A stretch of 64,000 bases of DNA. It comes from Zasmidium citrigriseum. Lineage: Eukaryota > Ascomycota > Dothideomycetes > Mycosphaerellales > Mycosphaerellaceae. Numbering within the stretch: position 1 is the first letter of the stretch; the number at the start of each line of letters is the position of its first letter. The DNA lies in contig NHNW01000013.1 in the NCBI GenBank assembly GCA_002786025.1, positions 844,840-908,839 on the forward strand, written 5' to 3'. This document shows positions 22,139 through 32,619 of the stretch, in pieces. Below the pieces are notes generated by a model, which was given only the letters and a program-made list of their open reading frames with translations, had not been told where the DNA came from and did no database searches. The translations under genes were made by a program, and so were the position numbers.

Positions 22139-22899
22139 GGTATGCAATCTTCAGCGTTGTTCAAGAGACTGAGAGAATGAAAGACTAGGGGAGTGGACAT
22201 GATTGGGACTTCGGCATCGTCTTGTAGCCTATTCCGGTGGCTTTCTGATACTTTGCTCTAGATGCACACATGCATTCAAGTTCGAAGCAAAGAAGTGTTC
22301 GACGCTGATATCGCCCACGTGCGATGCAGAGGAAGGTGCAGCAGAGGTGAAGTTGGGAAAGTCTCCACGCCGCCAATCCTCATTCGGACAGCGGCTGCAT
22401 GTGAAAGAGGCTGGATCTGGCCCGAACACGCCACATCTAGAGCTAAAGGATTCAATGTTAGAATTCTTACTCTTTCGGCCAGTCAAATTGTTCTGAGACT
22501 ATTTCTGGCGCCACGGCGGCTTTCTATGCCTGTTCCTTGCATATAGCCAGCTATTATACCTCAGACCATTCCGCACACTGCACCAAGTCTGGCCGTTGGT
22601 CTCCTACAAAACCATTTCGCAGCGGCGGGGGTTCGGCTTGAGGCTGCCACAAGATTCTAGATCGCCACCGATGAGCAGAACGGGACACTGGCTGCAGCAA
22701 TTATGCAGTGACGGCCGAGCACCGAGACCCATGTAAAAAAGAGTTGTTCCCACCTGCTGATGGACCAAACACTGTAAGGCCTTTCGTCATACTCGATTCG
22801 AGCAGTGGATTTCTGGCCATCTCCATGAGAAGGCACAATTGCTGACATATGAACAGCCGCCGGGAGGCAACGACTTTTTACCCTCTCGTTCTCGAACGC
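22139..22899. other. Intergenic region upstream of the secreted-protein gene
   Basis: 760 bp between two minus-strand genes. It holds the promoter of the secreted-protein gene and the 3' end of the CmcJ/AsaB-like gene. No gene is recognised. Confidence 0.5.
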
Positions 22900-24018
22900 C
22901 TACCAGAATACTACACATCGGACTTCTACGCTCTCTCTCGACTCTCCGTACGCCACGTCGCCGATATCTGGACTTCCGTGCAAGCAGCCTACCTCCTCAC
23001 TGGCCTTGCTCCCCAACCCAGCGGTATCGAACAGCTTTACGAACAACACCTCATCGGGCTCCATGTTCGATACATAGAAGAACTTCAAATCTTTCTCGCC
23101 CTCCTTCTCGACAGCTTCTGGTCGAACTTTGAGCATGGCAAATTCCTTCTTCCAGTCACCCTTGTAGCCCGGAACACGGTTGTCATACGGCTCTACCACG
23201 AAGTCCTGACGTTTGCTAGCGTGGCTCCACGGCGTCATGGCAAGCGGGTCTCTCGTCACGGTCTTCATGGGCCTCCAGATGGAGAATGCGGCGTATCTGG
23301 GACCCAGTTTGTCAGAAGCGTGGTCGTTATACTGTTCCTCGAACGCTTGCCGGTCCTCCTTCCCCTCCGGCTGAAGACTTGCTTTGACACAGATAGCCTG
23401 CTCAGTGGCAAGAATCCCAGACTTCTCTGCCAATTCGGTCACCTCCTTGCTCATGCTTCGAACAGTCTGGCGACCACCCAATGCCGTCGAGTCGCAGTGG
23501 GGCATACGGATCGGCTGCAAAGGCGGGCCTGGCCTGTGGATCATCGTCTTCATGTCAACGTCCTTTTGTTGATCTTTGGCCACCATACCGTGCTTGAACG
23601 CCCTCGTCTCATCGAGGTTTGTGGGTGGTGCTCCTCCTCGGCAAGTACTGGAGTTGATGTAGACATGTTTGCATCCCGTCACCCTCTTCACGAGATCTTC
23701 GACTTCAGCGTAGTCAACGTCCTTCATCGTATTTGCATCTCTGAAGTCCTCGACATCCTTGATGGAGGAAGTATGCTTGACTGCTGTGAAGCCATGCGAT
23801 CTCATGAATGCTTCATCCCGGCTGTAATCGCCCCCTGACGCTGAATTGAAGACTTCGCTTCTGAAGTCGACCAGTGGAACCGTCACTGGCGCGGAAGCTT
23901 TCGGCTTGGGAGGAGCGCCATATGGTCTTGTGAATGGATCTGAATGTGGTTCTCCGTCATAGACCGGGACGATGAATGTCCCTTTCGTGGCGACAGGATC
24001 GTTACCAATTGAGCCCAT
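22900..24018 (-). CDS. CmcJ/AsaB-family hydroxylase/desaturase (2OG-Fe(II)-like)
   Basis: A single exon of 372 aa. The sequence matches the fungal AsaB/CmcJ/NvfI group, whose members modify secondary metabolites by hydroxylation or desaturation. Visible marks are LVDFRSEVFN near the N-terminus, MPHCDST with H174 and D176 as likely metal ligands, the very characteristic FSIWRPMKTVTRDPLA block with PWSH close by, and the C-terminal LHGSPD (H347, third metal ligand) leading into the ending ESVEVRCVVFW. All three presumed Fe ligands are present, so it should be active. Cytosolic, with no signal peptide. It is divergent from a broken 2OG oxygenase gene across 502 bp, suggesting that both once served one pathway. 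The substrate is unknown. Confidence 0.88.
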   Translation of the reverse strand: MGSIGNDPVATKGTFIVPVYDGEPHSDPFTRPYGAPPKPKASAPVTVPLVDFRSEVFNSASGGDYSRDEAFMRSHGFTAVKHTSSIKDVEDFRDANTMKDVDYAEVEDLVKRVTGCKHVYINSSTCRGGAPPTNLDETRAFKHGMVAKDQQKDVDMKTMIHRPGPPLQPIRMPHCDSTALGGRQTVRSMSKEVTELAEKSGILATEQAICVKASLQPEGKEDRQAFEEQYNDHASDKLGPRYAAFSIWRPMKTVTRDPLAMTPWSHASKRQDFVVEPYDNRVPGYKGDWKKEFAMLKVRPEAVEKEGEKDLKFFYVSNMEPDEVLFVKLFDTAGLGSKASEEVGCLHGSPDIGDVAYGESRESVEVRCVVFW

Positions 24019-24520
24019 CTTGGCGAGAGTAAAAAGCTTGGTATGAAGAGCTAGAAAAGAGAGCAGAGGGGGCTGAAGGAAACTGAATTGGATTGTCCTG
24101 TGGCGTCGTAATGCTTGATAAGGCCTGCATTAGTGCAAAGTGTGAATCCTGCAAAGTAGGGTGCTTCCGGGCAGGTGTGCGAGCGAGTGATTGCATGATC
24201 TGGACAACATTTCTCACTGCTTGTTCGTATAGAGCCTGGGCAGGGTTTGAGAATGCCTTCTTTACATGCCAGCCATCAATTGTAGTCGAATGTTGAGTAG
24301 GATCCGCCCCTGTCTATTACGACCGTCCCCCAATGCAAGCTATGCTACATGTCATCAAGCCGAATCCTTCGACAGCTAGCGAGCTGATCAACATGAGCGA
24401 AGGAATGACATTGAACTCCTGCCATAGCTGACTACGCAGTAATGAGGACGTCAGATGTAGTGCGAACAATACTTCCAACAGATATTCGAGTCAACATGGC
24501 CTTGTGACAGTCTACGCAAC
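24019..24520. promoter_or_regulatory. Divergent promoter between two oxygenase genes
   Basis: 502 bp between the ATG of the CmcJ/AsaB-like gene (minus) and the presumed ATG of the 2OG oxygenase (plus). No repeated operator or clear TATA box is seen. Confidence 0.45.
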
Positions 24521-25716
24521 ATGACCACGATTCCCATTGCCGACATATCAGCCTTCGTAGGCCAACAGGATAAAGCTGCGAGAAAAGAAGCTGCGAGGAA
24601 AGAAGCAGCAAAACAGCTTTCAGAGGCGTTAAAAGACAATTGATGCGCCGGGATCACTGGCCATGGCCTACCGGATGCCGACCTTCGAGAAGCATTCTCC
24701 ACCATGCGGAAGCTGTTCGACCTCCCTCTCGCGGAGAAGATGAAAGCACCTCATCCGGACAGCCTCATGCCTCATCGAGGCTATCTTGCGACTGCAAAGG
24801 AGAAGTCGGGCAAGCTTGGTGTCGTTTGGAGTACTTCTGAAAAAGAGAAGGCGTTTTTCGCAAATGCCATCGACTGGAAGGTAAGTACTGGCCACCATTT
24901 CGCTGCTCAGTAGAGGTCTCAGGAAACTTACGACATTGGCCATGAAGACAACGATGATCAGAAGAACATTTGGCTGCCGGACGAGGTCTTGCCGGGCTTC
25001 CGGGCTCAGATGGTCAGGCTGTACGATCAACTTGCTGTAATTACAGGAGCGATTCTCGAGGGACTTGCAGGGAATGGATTTAACCGAGGAGGAGTGCAAG
25101 ACTCTGCGACAAATTCATTCTCCAGTCGAACACCAGATGCGACTGGCTCATTACTTGCCGATGACTTGTGAGGATTTGAACGATCCCGACAAAATTCGTC
25201 TGGCTGCACATCGTGATTTTGCGTACGAGCAGCTCTATCGTTGCTGTGCATACGGAATGCTAACGGCTGATGCAGGTCGTACACCCTCCTTATCCAGGAG
25301 TCCGAGTCTGGCCTGGACTTCCAGGATCGCGACACTGGCGAGTACATTCCGGCAACGCCGCGACAAGGAGTGCTCTACTTGAACGTCGGGGAGTTCATGG
25401 AACGCTTTTCGAATGGTAAGCCCAATGATGCGTCTTTGAGTATCATCTGATCACATCATGAGCAGGTCTTTATCCGTCTGCAATGCATCGGGTGTCAATT
25501 CGTCCTGCTGAGAACGGTGTGAAAACAATTTCTGGACGGTTCTCAATTCCCTTCTTCACGATGATCAACCCCTCGGAGCCTATCTATCCTCTACATTCAA
25601 GGGTCGAGGCTGACGGAATGGCCAATTACGAGCCGGTATCGTTTCAAGACCTAGTCCACAAGCTATTTAGTACTTTGTCAAGTAGCGACAGCCTTCGAGA
25701 GGAGCAATCAAACTAG
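24521..25716 (+). pseudogene. 2-oxoglutarate/Fe(II) oxygenase (isopenicillin-N-synthase-like), probably broken
   Basis: Four exons are readable: 24521-24880, 24923-25222, 25276-25415 and 25466-25716, with introns of 42, 53 and 50 nt. The start MTTIPIADISAF is typical of the family. Codon 41 is TGA (24641-24643) just before CAGITGHGLPDADL, where homologs carry a small residue before the conserved GHG/NHG segment. A frameshift falls at 25060-25070 (ctcgagggacttgcag): before it the frame reads AVITGAILEG, after it DLTEEECKTLRQIHSPVEHQ. Downstream the metal site HRD and the HRVS plus R-S substrate site (GRFSIPFF) are intact. Either two mutations killed the gene or the assembly carries errors. Initiation at the internal Met of codon 62 would skip the stop but not the frameshift. 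Confidence 0.7.
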
Positions 25717-25926
25717 TAATTTGAGTACTTGTAGACTTTTCCGTTTGGAGACGATGGAATCCAATAGCGACGCTTCTTTATCGAAGGTTTCCGGCCTTTG
25801 GCCCTGCAATGCTCGAGCCTGGGCCTGCAATCCAAGGTTCCCGTCTCCGCTGTACGCCAAGTTGACTCGCTGCTGTATGATTTTGGACTCGCTACGCTGC
25901 AATGGCTACTGGCGACGGGAGTTCTC

Positions 25927-26613
25927 CTAGAACTGATCCGGCGAAACGGTGTGCCTCTGTCCATGCTGGGAAACACTGGCCAGTATACCTCTCAATTCTT
26001 TCCATTCTTTGCTCCGAAGCAACTCCTTCCTTTGCGCTGAAGAGGTATCACCATCTTTGACGCTGGCCAGCAGAGACCGGAGCTCCCTCCATTCTTTGCT
26101 CTCGGTGAAAGCTTTCTTGTGTTTCAACTCCGTCTTCTCGTTCTGCTGGACTATGTTCTGGAAAGGCGATCTCTGCTGCATCGAGTCCCGTCCCGTCTTA
26201 GCTTGACGACGGGATTGTTGCTGTTGTTGAGACATCGACTGAAGTTCTAACAGGCGGGCTTCTAGATCCTTCAGATCTCGTATCTGGTTGTCCAAACGTC
26301 TCCTCTCGGTTTCCAATTCCTTGCTTCGCCGATCTAAGACCCTTTCTCGCTCAGATAGGGCTCTTTCTCTAGTCTTGAGACGTTGCAGCTCTTCATCTTC
26401 TTGTAGTACAGTGCGTAATGGCTTTTCGACTGCCACGGGTTGTGGCTTTGCTTTTCTGGCGGGAGTGCTGAGACTCCCGCCATGTAATGGGGATAATACG
26501 GGATCTCGTTGGCGAAGCTGTTCGCTACTCCGGCGCGGCAGAAGGCTATTGACGAGGTAAAGTAAGGCGACGATGGATACGCTACCAAACCAAAGTATAT
26601 CGTAGAGGGCCAT
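25927..26613 (-). CDS. Membrane-anchored coiled-coil protein with two C-terminal repeats, unknown function
   Basis: A single exon of 228 aa from the ATG at 26613. Residues 1-25 form one hydrophobic segment (ALYDILWFGSVSIVALLYLV), followed by basic residues, so the rest probably faces the cytosol. Residues about 70-135 are a long charged coiled coil (ELQRLKTRERALSERERVL onward). After a Gln-rich patch come two near repeats, SKEWRELRSLLASV and SKEWKELRGILASV, each about 20 aa. I do not recognise the family. It shares a 304-bp divergent promoter with another unknown coiled-coil gene. An in-frame TTG 12 codons upstream was not used. Confidence 0.65.
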   Translation of the reverse strand: MALYDILWFGSVSIVALLYLVNSLLPRRSSEQLRQRDPVLSPLHGGSLSTPARKAKPQPVAVEKPLRTVLQEDEELQRLKTRERALSERERVLDRRSKELETERRRLDNQIRDLKDLEARLLELQSMSQQQQQSRRQAKTGRDSMQQRSPFQNIVQQNEKTELKHKKAFTESKEWRELRSLLASVKDGDTSSAQRKELLRSKEWKELRGILASVSQHGQRHTVSPDQF

Positions 26614-26917
26614 CACTGGGCGAGAGAAGCGGAGGTTGTGAGCATACAAGCTGTCAGGAAATTGGTCAAATCGCTCGTCGTAGGTACGAATGCATTCCCA
26701 ATGCGGTGATCAAGATTTCCATCACAAAGACTTTGGCGTGAAAGAAAATTGCTAGGGCAGAGATGCTCCAGCATCATCCAAGCCCCGGGCTGCCAAACAA
26801 AGAAAGTCGCACATAGGTGAGATCGGACTTTAAGCATCCTCAACCTCAAGGCTGAAGCCTGCTACGAAGCCTCGTCGTTGAATCTGCTGCGTGGAAGTTT
26901 TCGCTTCAGTCTTCGCA
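26614..26917. promoter_or_regulatory. Short divergent promoter between two coiled-coil genes
   Basis: 304 bp between start codons of divergently transcribed genes, short enough to suggest shared control. No known operator is recognised. Confidence 0.45.
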
Positions 26918-27999
26918 ATGAGACCTGAACTCAAGGAGGCTGAATATGCTCTCCCTCATGAACGGGCAGAAATGGTCGAGTTGGGGCAGGTTATCGTACA
27001 ACTCACCCGCATCTGGACCGGACAAAAGCCAGACTCACATGACACCGTTGAGCAGACCATGGCTCATGGGGACAATGATCCAGATGACTCCGCAGTCGTG
27101 AAAGATCGCCACGTACAAGAGTTGACGGCGAAGCTGTCTGACGCCGAGGCAAGATCCAGCAAGTTTGAAACGGCCTTGAAGAAACAACAGCAAGAGTTGC
27201 GCAAGCTGCATTCAATCTTTGCACAGAACAGACAAAGGGAAGATCCTTTCAATGACCACACTATTCGAACCAAGTTTGGCGAGCTTGACGCTGCAATTCG
27301 CCGGCTGGTGAGGAGGCATTTTCGAGATCCACAAACCATCACAGGCTGGAGAGAGTACGACGACGTAATTACCGCTGATGATAAGGAGTTTTTCCTGCAA
27401 GCCGAGATTGCAAGCTATGTTGCGGATTGTTACTTTGGTGACAATGCTCCCAGGCGGTTCGGATTTGGTAAAGAAGTTGACAAGGGGCTTGGGAAGGTTG
27501 AGGCCATGATGGAGTCATTGGACGGTAAGTTCGTCAGCGAGCGAATACATTAATCTCAGCTGACGATTGTTGATGGATAGCCACCAAAGCAAAGGTCGTT
27601 GACTGGCGAGTTGACATGCTCGATACAGCTCGCCTCCTCGGCAGCAGAAAGACCTTCATTTCAACAGCGCTCAAAGACAAGATGACCACCAGATGTCAGG
27701 CCATCATTCCCGAGGAACGCATTGATATAGCCGCACTCCAGGAAGCCATCTCTAAGCTGTGCAGGCTGGCCTCGGACCTTGCGCTCGCGATTCGATCCTG
27801 CAGGCCAACATACGTTTGGGAGCAATTATTGAATCCTCCGAATTTCAGAGAAGAGGAGGTGCAATGGATTGAGCCCTACAATGTGCATTCTGGCGATACT
27901 GCTCGACAAATCCCGGTGAAGATTGTGTTCGGGCCTGTGTTCAAGATCGTCGAAGGAGAGAAGGGGCTCTTGCGTGAGGGAAGAGTCCTCAGAAGCTAG
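26918..27999 (+). CDS. Unknown coiled-coil protein
   Basis: Two exons (26918-27524 and 27581-27999, intron 56 nt GTAAGT...ATAG with a CTGAC branch site) give 341 aa. The N-terminal third is acidic. Residues about 60-105 are a coiled coil (HVQELTAKLSDAEARSSKFE). A conserved-looking middle part follows (TKFGELDAAIRRLVRRHF, ADDKEFFLQAEIASYVADCY), then a helical C-terminal region (LCRLASDLALAIRSC, YVWEQLLNPPNF). There is no signal peptide or membrane segment. I do not recognise the family, though the mix of helix and coil resembles fungus-specific hypothetical proteins. The start is the first ATG. A GTG nine codons upstream was rejected. Confidence 0.75.
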
Positions 28000-28249
28000 A
28001 CAAGCAGGTTTTTCCAGAAACAATTCAATCATCCCCTTGCGGACCAAAGACACCAGAAAGAGAGATGTTGTGATGCTACAGCTCATCGTTGTCAATCTCA
28101 GCAACCCTAAACATCGTGTTGAAGGCATGATTGGGCATGAGGCCAATACCATCGTGCAACCTCGAATGCCGCGTGGGAAACCAGCGTTGTCTCCGCTCAC
28201 GTAGACTCCTCTGCCTTTCTGCGTTTTCAACTCTTGAGTCGCTGCTTGT

Positions 28250-30211
28250 TCATCCGGCATCGTCGTGCGGAGACAACAGGTGAGTTACGGCTAGAGCAAA
28301 CCTCGCATCGTATGGATGGTCGCCTCCACGAAAATCTCCTAGTAGACGGCCAAGCAATTCCAACAAGTCTCGTATCGATACGTCGACCTGCAACTGTCCG
28401 CTCCCGGGGATAATATGTGGGTCGAGCGGTGCTATCTCCACATGCAAATGCAGCTGAGCCGAAGTGTTCAATGCCATGACGACTCCCATTGCAACATCAA
28501 AGATCTTCTCTGCCATGCCGATACCGTGAACTTCCATAGCGGCCAGCGATAGCCGATTGCAGTACGCAATCAAAGCATATGCGATATGACAGGAGAAGTC
28601 GTACTGCAGTTCTGGATGATCTGATGTCTCTCGAAGCAGTTGATGCGAGAGGCAGAGGTTCCATAATCGATTCCATGTCCAGAACTGGGTTACTGATAGG
28701 TCGGCTTGCTGGCTCTCCACGAGTTGGGCCAAAGGCAGTGGATTGACAGATGGTGCGAAGCTGATGTTTCCGGCCACGCAAGACTCTCTGACATGCCGTT
28801 GGGCTCGGAATGTCTGCAATGCTCTCCGCCTGTCGAATGATTCGCATGCACCGTCACTGAATCTGCAGAATCCGTTCCAGCAGTCCATGACGCTTTCATC
28901 GATGGCGTCGAAAGTGTCCATGAGGTAGAGAAGTCCCGTCATCCCGACAGAGTCCGCCTGGTCCTGGAAGAGCAATGCAGAAATGTACTCGGTTGTGAGG
29001 CTGCGATCAAATGCCTGCATAAATCGGGCAGTAATACCTGGTTGCCCGCGGAAACTGATAGCATGATTCTTCTGCAGCGCATATGCCCTCTCAGTCACTG
29101 AAAGAACCAGGTATGTTCGCAGCCATTGCTCCCGCGTCTCTCGGCCAAGACCTTGATATGAAGTTGGCAAATGGAGTCCCAGCGAATATGCCAGATCCAC
29201 CGCCTCCCTCAAGCGATGCCGCGCGGCGTTGTGTTGGTTTGTTCCGAAGAGGCATGCGAACAAAAAGAAGCTGGCAAGAACCATTTCTACGGTTGGATCC
29301 TCTCCGAAATCTGCCGCCACCCTCATCTTTACGCACTCTTCCAGGAGCATGCGAGCCTGAACTGACCTGGAGGGCATGGAGGATCTCTCGTGCATTTGCA
29401 CCGGCTGAGTCATGGCGAAAGCACACAAGCTCAGGAGCATGGCGCCATACTGGGGATCAATGCGATGCTTTCGAAGCAGCATATCCGAGTAAAGGTTCGT
29501 CCTACTGAGCACAGGTATTGTCGGATGTAGCCTCTTGAAGTATACGTCAATCCACGGGAGCAATGTGGTTTCATTGACCTTGGACGGCCACACGTCGGTG
29601 GCCTCGGCAAGAGGAGGAAGTTCCTGGTCCAGGATGGCTCCGAACGGATCGAGAATCCCTGAGGGTGATTCTGCAGGGAGACTTGGAAAGATGAACGTAT
29701 TTGGGCTTGCTGCAAAGTCTCCTTCCATCGACGGCAGTGCTGAATTCTCTGACGCCACAGTCTGGTCAGTGTATCGCCGCTCCAGCTGGGAATCTTGGTG
29801 ACCGATCAGTGGTATTTCGGAGTATTCTTGCGGGTCTGCAGTTGACTGAACGGTGGCCGTAGCCGGCCAGATGTTTGCAGTGTGCAAATATCCATCGTCG
29901 GGGAACTGCGCATGGCTTGCGGCATTTGCCTGTTGCAAAGGTATGTCTGCTGCTGGAGAAGCAACGTCTTCTTCGTAGTTCGATAGGGTCTGCTGGTGCT
30001 TTTGAATAGCATTCATCCGCCCTGCAGGTCCACGCTTCTTCCGAGGCCGTTCATACGTGCAAGTCACTCCTTTGCCAGTGCAGTGGCGGCAGGGACTTCG
30101 CATGTCACAGCGGACCTTGCGCTGCTTGCATTGATCGCACGCCCGATCGCTCGAAGACTTGGGTCGGTGGCCATTGATGCCAGAATGCGCAGCATCGAGG
30201 ATGCCGAACAT
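28250..30211 (-). CDS. Zn(II)2Cys6 transcription factor, probable regulator of the sugar cluster
   Basis: A single exon of 653 aa. The binuclear zinc cluster is at C25, C28, C35, C41, C44 and C51 (spacing C2C6C5C2C6C), followed by a basic linker (RPRKKRGPAGR). The middle homology region (fungal_trans, about residues 215-560) includes WIDVYFKRLHPTIPVLSRTN and LFGTNQHNAARHRLREAV. Such factors bind CGG half-sites as dimers. It sits directly upstream of the alpha-glucosidase gene in the same orientation and next to the invertase and permease genes, an arrangement like MAL loci and other fungal catabolic clusters. I therefore infer that it regulates the cluster. The CGGCGAAAC motif in the cluster promoters is a candidate binding site. 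It could still be regulated or acting elsewhere. Confidence 0.92.
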   Translation of the reverse strand: MFGILDAAHSGINGHRPKSSSDRACDQCKQRKVRCDMRSPCRHCTGKGVTCTYERPRKKRGPAGRMNAIQKHQQTLSNYEEDVASPAADIPLQQANAASHAQFPDDGYLHTANIWPATATVQSTADPQEYSEIPLIGHQDSQLERRYTDQTVASENSALPSMEGDFAASPNTFIFPSLPAESPSGILDPFGAILDQELPPLAEATDVWPSKVNETTLLPWIDVYFKRLHPTIPVLSRTNLYSDMLLRKHRIDPQYGAMLLSLCAFAMTQPVQMHERSSMPSRSVQARMLLEECVKMRVAADFGEDPTVEMVLASFFLFACLFGTNQHNAARHRLREAVDLAYSLGLHLPTSYQGLGRETREQWLRTYLVLSVTERAYALQKNHAISFRGQPGITARFMQAFDRSLTTEYISALLFQDQADSVGMTGLLYLMDTFDAIDESVMDCWNGFCRFSDGACESFDRRRALQTFRAQRHVRESCVAGNISFAPSVNPLPLAQLVESQQADLSVTQFWTWNRLWNLCLSHQLLRETSDHPELQYDFSCHIAYALIAYCNRLSLAAMEVHGIGMAEKIFDVAMGVVMALNTSAQLHLHVEIAPLDPHIIPGSGQLQVDVSIRDLLELLGRLLGDFRGGDHPYDARFALAVTHLLSPHDDAG

Positions 30212-30434
30212 GGCAAGGACGGAAATTGATGGAGGAAGAGAAAGGGGATTGAGATTGAGTTCGTGAGCGAGATCGCCACGAGATCTGTGCGGGGTCCCCG
30301 CCGAGGAGAAAAGCGGGTCAGCACGTGGCCGACAAGGCTGCCGAACAAAGTCATAGCCTCATCGAGCACGGATGATTGCTGTCAAGGCATACAATATTCA
30401 AGGATACCGATGAGGCACATGATGCTTTGGCGAG

Positions 30435-32216
30435 CTATCTATTGATTAAAACAACAGCGCCATATGCTCCCAGTCGAACAACTTCGGCATCTATATCCCC
30501 ACGACCGTTGCTGACAAGAACCTTGTAGCTCCTGTATTTGACAGCAGAAATCGACTGCTGCTGGTCGGAGAAATTCAGCAGAACAACAGCATTCTGGGTT
30601 CCATTCGGAGAAGTCCTCTCATACCCCAGTACCATCTCGCCTGTTACGTCTTCAGCTAATGGCGTGTACGAGCCGTAGACAAGCAAGTCGACAAAGTCCT
30701 TCCTCATCTTCAGCATCCGCCTCCAGTAGTTGAGAACACTATCTTCTACACTCTCTTGTCTTGCAGCATTCCACTCCACATAGTCTTTGTTCACGGTCAT
30801 CCAAGGTGTTCCGTCTTCTGTGGTGAAGCCAGCGTTGGGAGAGCTGTCCCATTGCATTGGCAGACGCCCATGGTCTCTCGCTTTCAATCGCATTTCTCGT
30901 AGCACATCACCCATCTTTGATTCATCACCACCACGTTGCTCGAGAATAGCGTTGTATGCATTTTTGACTTCGACATCGATATAAGCATCCGCTCCGTAGT
31001 CTTCTCCAAGATTTGCCATGCCGAACTCCTGGCCTGCGAGCAAGAACGGTGTTCCAGCAAGTGTGGTGAGATAGATTGCCAGCATCTTGGCTGAAGCAGC
31101 TCGATGTTCTGGCTTGTCCGAAGCATATCTGCTTAGCGAACGTCCGCTGTCATGGTTATCCAGATAGACTGAATTCCAGCCGTCGAACTTCGGCATGGCA
31201 CATTGCCACATGTTTGTGATGTGTCTGATCTTTCGCGGGTGGAAGTCGTCTCTGTCGTATTTGCCCGCTGGACCAAAATCCATGTCAACAATATCTCCGG
31301 TGAAGACCATGTTGAGCTCGTTTCTATCCTTGGCGACATATTGCGACACAGATTGCTCGTCTTTGGTGAAGCCGAGCTCCCCGACAGTCATGGCATCATA
31401 TTTGTCAAAGACCTCTCTTCGCATCTCTTGGATATATTCATGCATTCGCGGACCTGATGCAAAGTATTCTGAGCCATCTTGATACTTCTCCTCTGGTCTT
31501 GTAACTTTAGCATCAGGCAAGTCTGGGTGCTTGGACATGAGATTCATGCTATCGATCCGAAAGCCATCAGCTCCTCGATCCATCCAAAATCGCATGTCAT
31601 CGTAGGTCGCTCGCCTCATGTCTGCGTTGACCCAGTTGAGATCTGGCTGAGAAGGGAGGAAGAGAGCCAGGTAGTATTGATCCGTCTTCTCATCGTAATG
31701 CCATGCACTTCCACCAAAGATGCTTTTCCAATTGTTCGGCTCTTGGCGATTGCCATTGGCATCGTATCTTGGATCTCGCCAGAAGTACCAATCACGCTTC
31801 GAGCTATCTCGTGAATTGCGGCTTTCTTTGAACCACGCGTGCTCATCGCTGGTGTGGTTCACGACTAGGTCCAGCAAGAGCTTGATCTGCCGTGCATGGA
31901 GTTCGTCGATTAGCCTTTGCACATCGTTCAAGGTTCCATATGGAGCATGTATGTCTCGATAGTCGGAGACATCATAGCCCATATCATCTTGCGGAGATGC
32001 AAAAATTGGTGAGAGCCACACGGCCGTGACTCCAAGGGAGGCGATGTATGGGATCTTGCTGATGATGCCCGGAATGTCACCAAGTCCGTCTCCATTGCTG
32101 TCTTTGAATGATGCCGGATAGATCTGATAGACAACCGCTTCTTTCCACCAAGTCTTCTCCACGGCAGAAGACATCTTCGTAGCTTGTGAGGGTGGCGGCG
32201 ATTCTCTGTGAGGCAT
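30435..32216 (-). CDS. GH13 alpha-glucosidase (maltase/sucrase type)
   Basis: A single exon of 593 aa, the usual length of fungal intracellular maltases. Start WWKEAVVYQIYPASFKDSNG. The four GH13 regions are complete: DLVVNHTS; GFRIDSMNL with nucleophile D222; TVGELGF with acid/base E280; and YLDNHDSGRS with transition-state stabiliser D356. It hydrolyses terminal alpha-glucosidic bonds in maltose, sucrose or isomaltose-like sugars. It lacks a signal peptide, so it acts in the cytosol on imported sugar. The neighbours (regulator downstream, GH32 upstream, permeases beyond) point to one disaccharide-utilisation unit. The promoter carries three GTTTCGCCG-like sites and two CreA-type sites (CTGGGG at 32298-32303 and GTGGGG at 32367-32372), so glucose repression is plausible. 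An alternative start is 14 codons downstream (MSSAVEK). Confidence 0.95.
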   Translation of the reverse strand: MPHRESPPPSQATKMSSAVEKTWWKEAVVYQIYPASFKDSNGDGLGDIPGIISKIPYIASLGVTAVWLSPIFASPQDDMGYDVSDYRDIHAPYGTLNDVQRLIDELHARQIKLLLDLVVNHTSDEHAWFKESRNSRDSSKRDWYFWRDPRYDANGNRQEPNNWKSIFGGSAWHYDEKTDQYYLALFLPSQPDLNWVNADMRRATYDDMRFWMDRGADGFRIDSMNLMSKHPDLPDAKVTRPEEKYQDGSEYFASGPRMHEYIQEMRREVFDKYDAMTVGELGFTKDEQSVSQYVAKDRNELNMVFTGDIVDMDFGPAGKYDRDDFHPRKIRHITNMWQCAMPKFDGWNSVYLDNHDSGRSLSRYASDKPEHRAASAKMLAIYLTTLAGTPFLLAGQEFGMANLGEDYGADAYIDVEVKNAYNAILEQRGGDESKMGDVLREMRLKARDHGRLPMQWDSSPNAGFTTEDGTPWMTVNKDYVEWNAARQESVEDSVLNYWRRMLKMRKDFVDLLVYGSYTPLAEDVTGEMVLGYERTSPNGTQNAVVLLNFSDQQQSISAVKYRSYKVLVSNGRGDIDAEVVRLGAYGAVVLINR

Positions 32217-32403
32217 TGTGAGTGATTCTGCGAAAGCGAGGAGGAGATACCATTACTTTGAGCTCAATCGATCTGGACGCAATTTATGAGACCTTCGCTG
32301 GGGCAGGAATGTGTGAACAGACGGGCCGACTGTTCTCCGGGCCCAAGACACTCTCCACGCTCGCTTGTGGGGATAGCTCCGCAGTGGTGGTTCCAAAAGC
32401 TCA

Positions 32404-32488
32404 GTTTCGCCGAGCAGCGGCTCCTTCCATATCAAGGCAGTTTCGCCGCAGCCAATCCCTCGAGGGATCGAGGGAGTAGATTTCGCCG
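32404..32488. promoter_or_regulatory. Three TTTCGCCG sites in the alpha-glucosidase promoter
   Basis: GTTTCGCCG at 32404-32412 and 32440-32448, and ATTTCGCCG at 32480-32488, all in the same orientation, 188-272 nt upstream of the ATG. The reverse complement CGGCGAAAC recurs in the GH32/permease promoter. The embedded CGG fits a Zn2Cys6 factor. Confidence 0.55.
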
Positions 32489-32619
32489 ATGTTCATTTCA
32501 GCGTTTAGCAATCATAACGAGAGATATGGAGCCGAAAGCGGTTGCCGTGGTAGATTCGTGAAGTTGTGATAAGTCCTCTATGCCATCTATAGATCTTTTT
32601 GAAGAGCAAACGCCATTGG

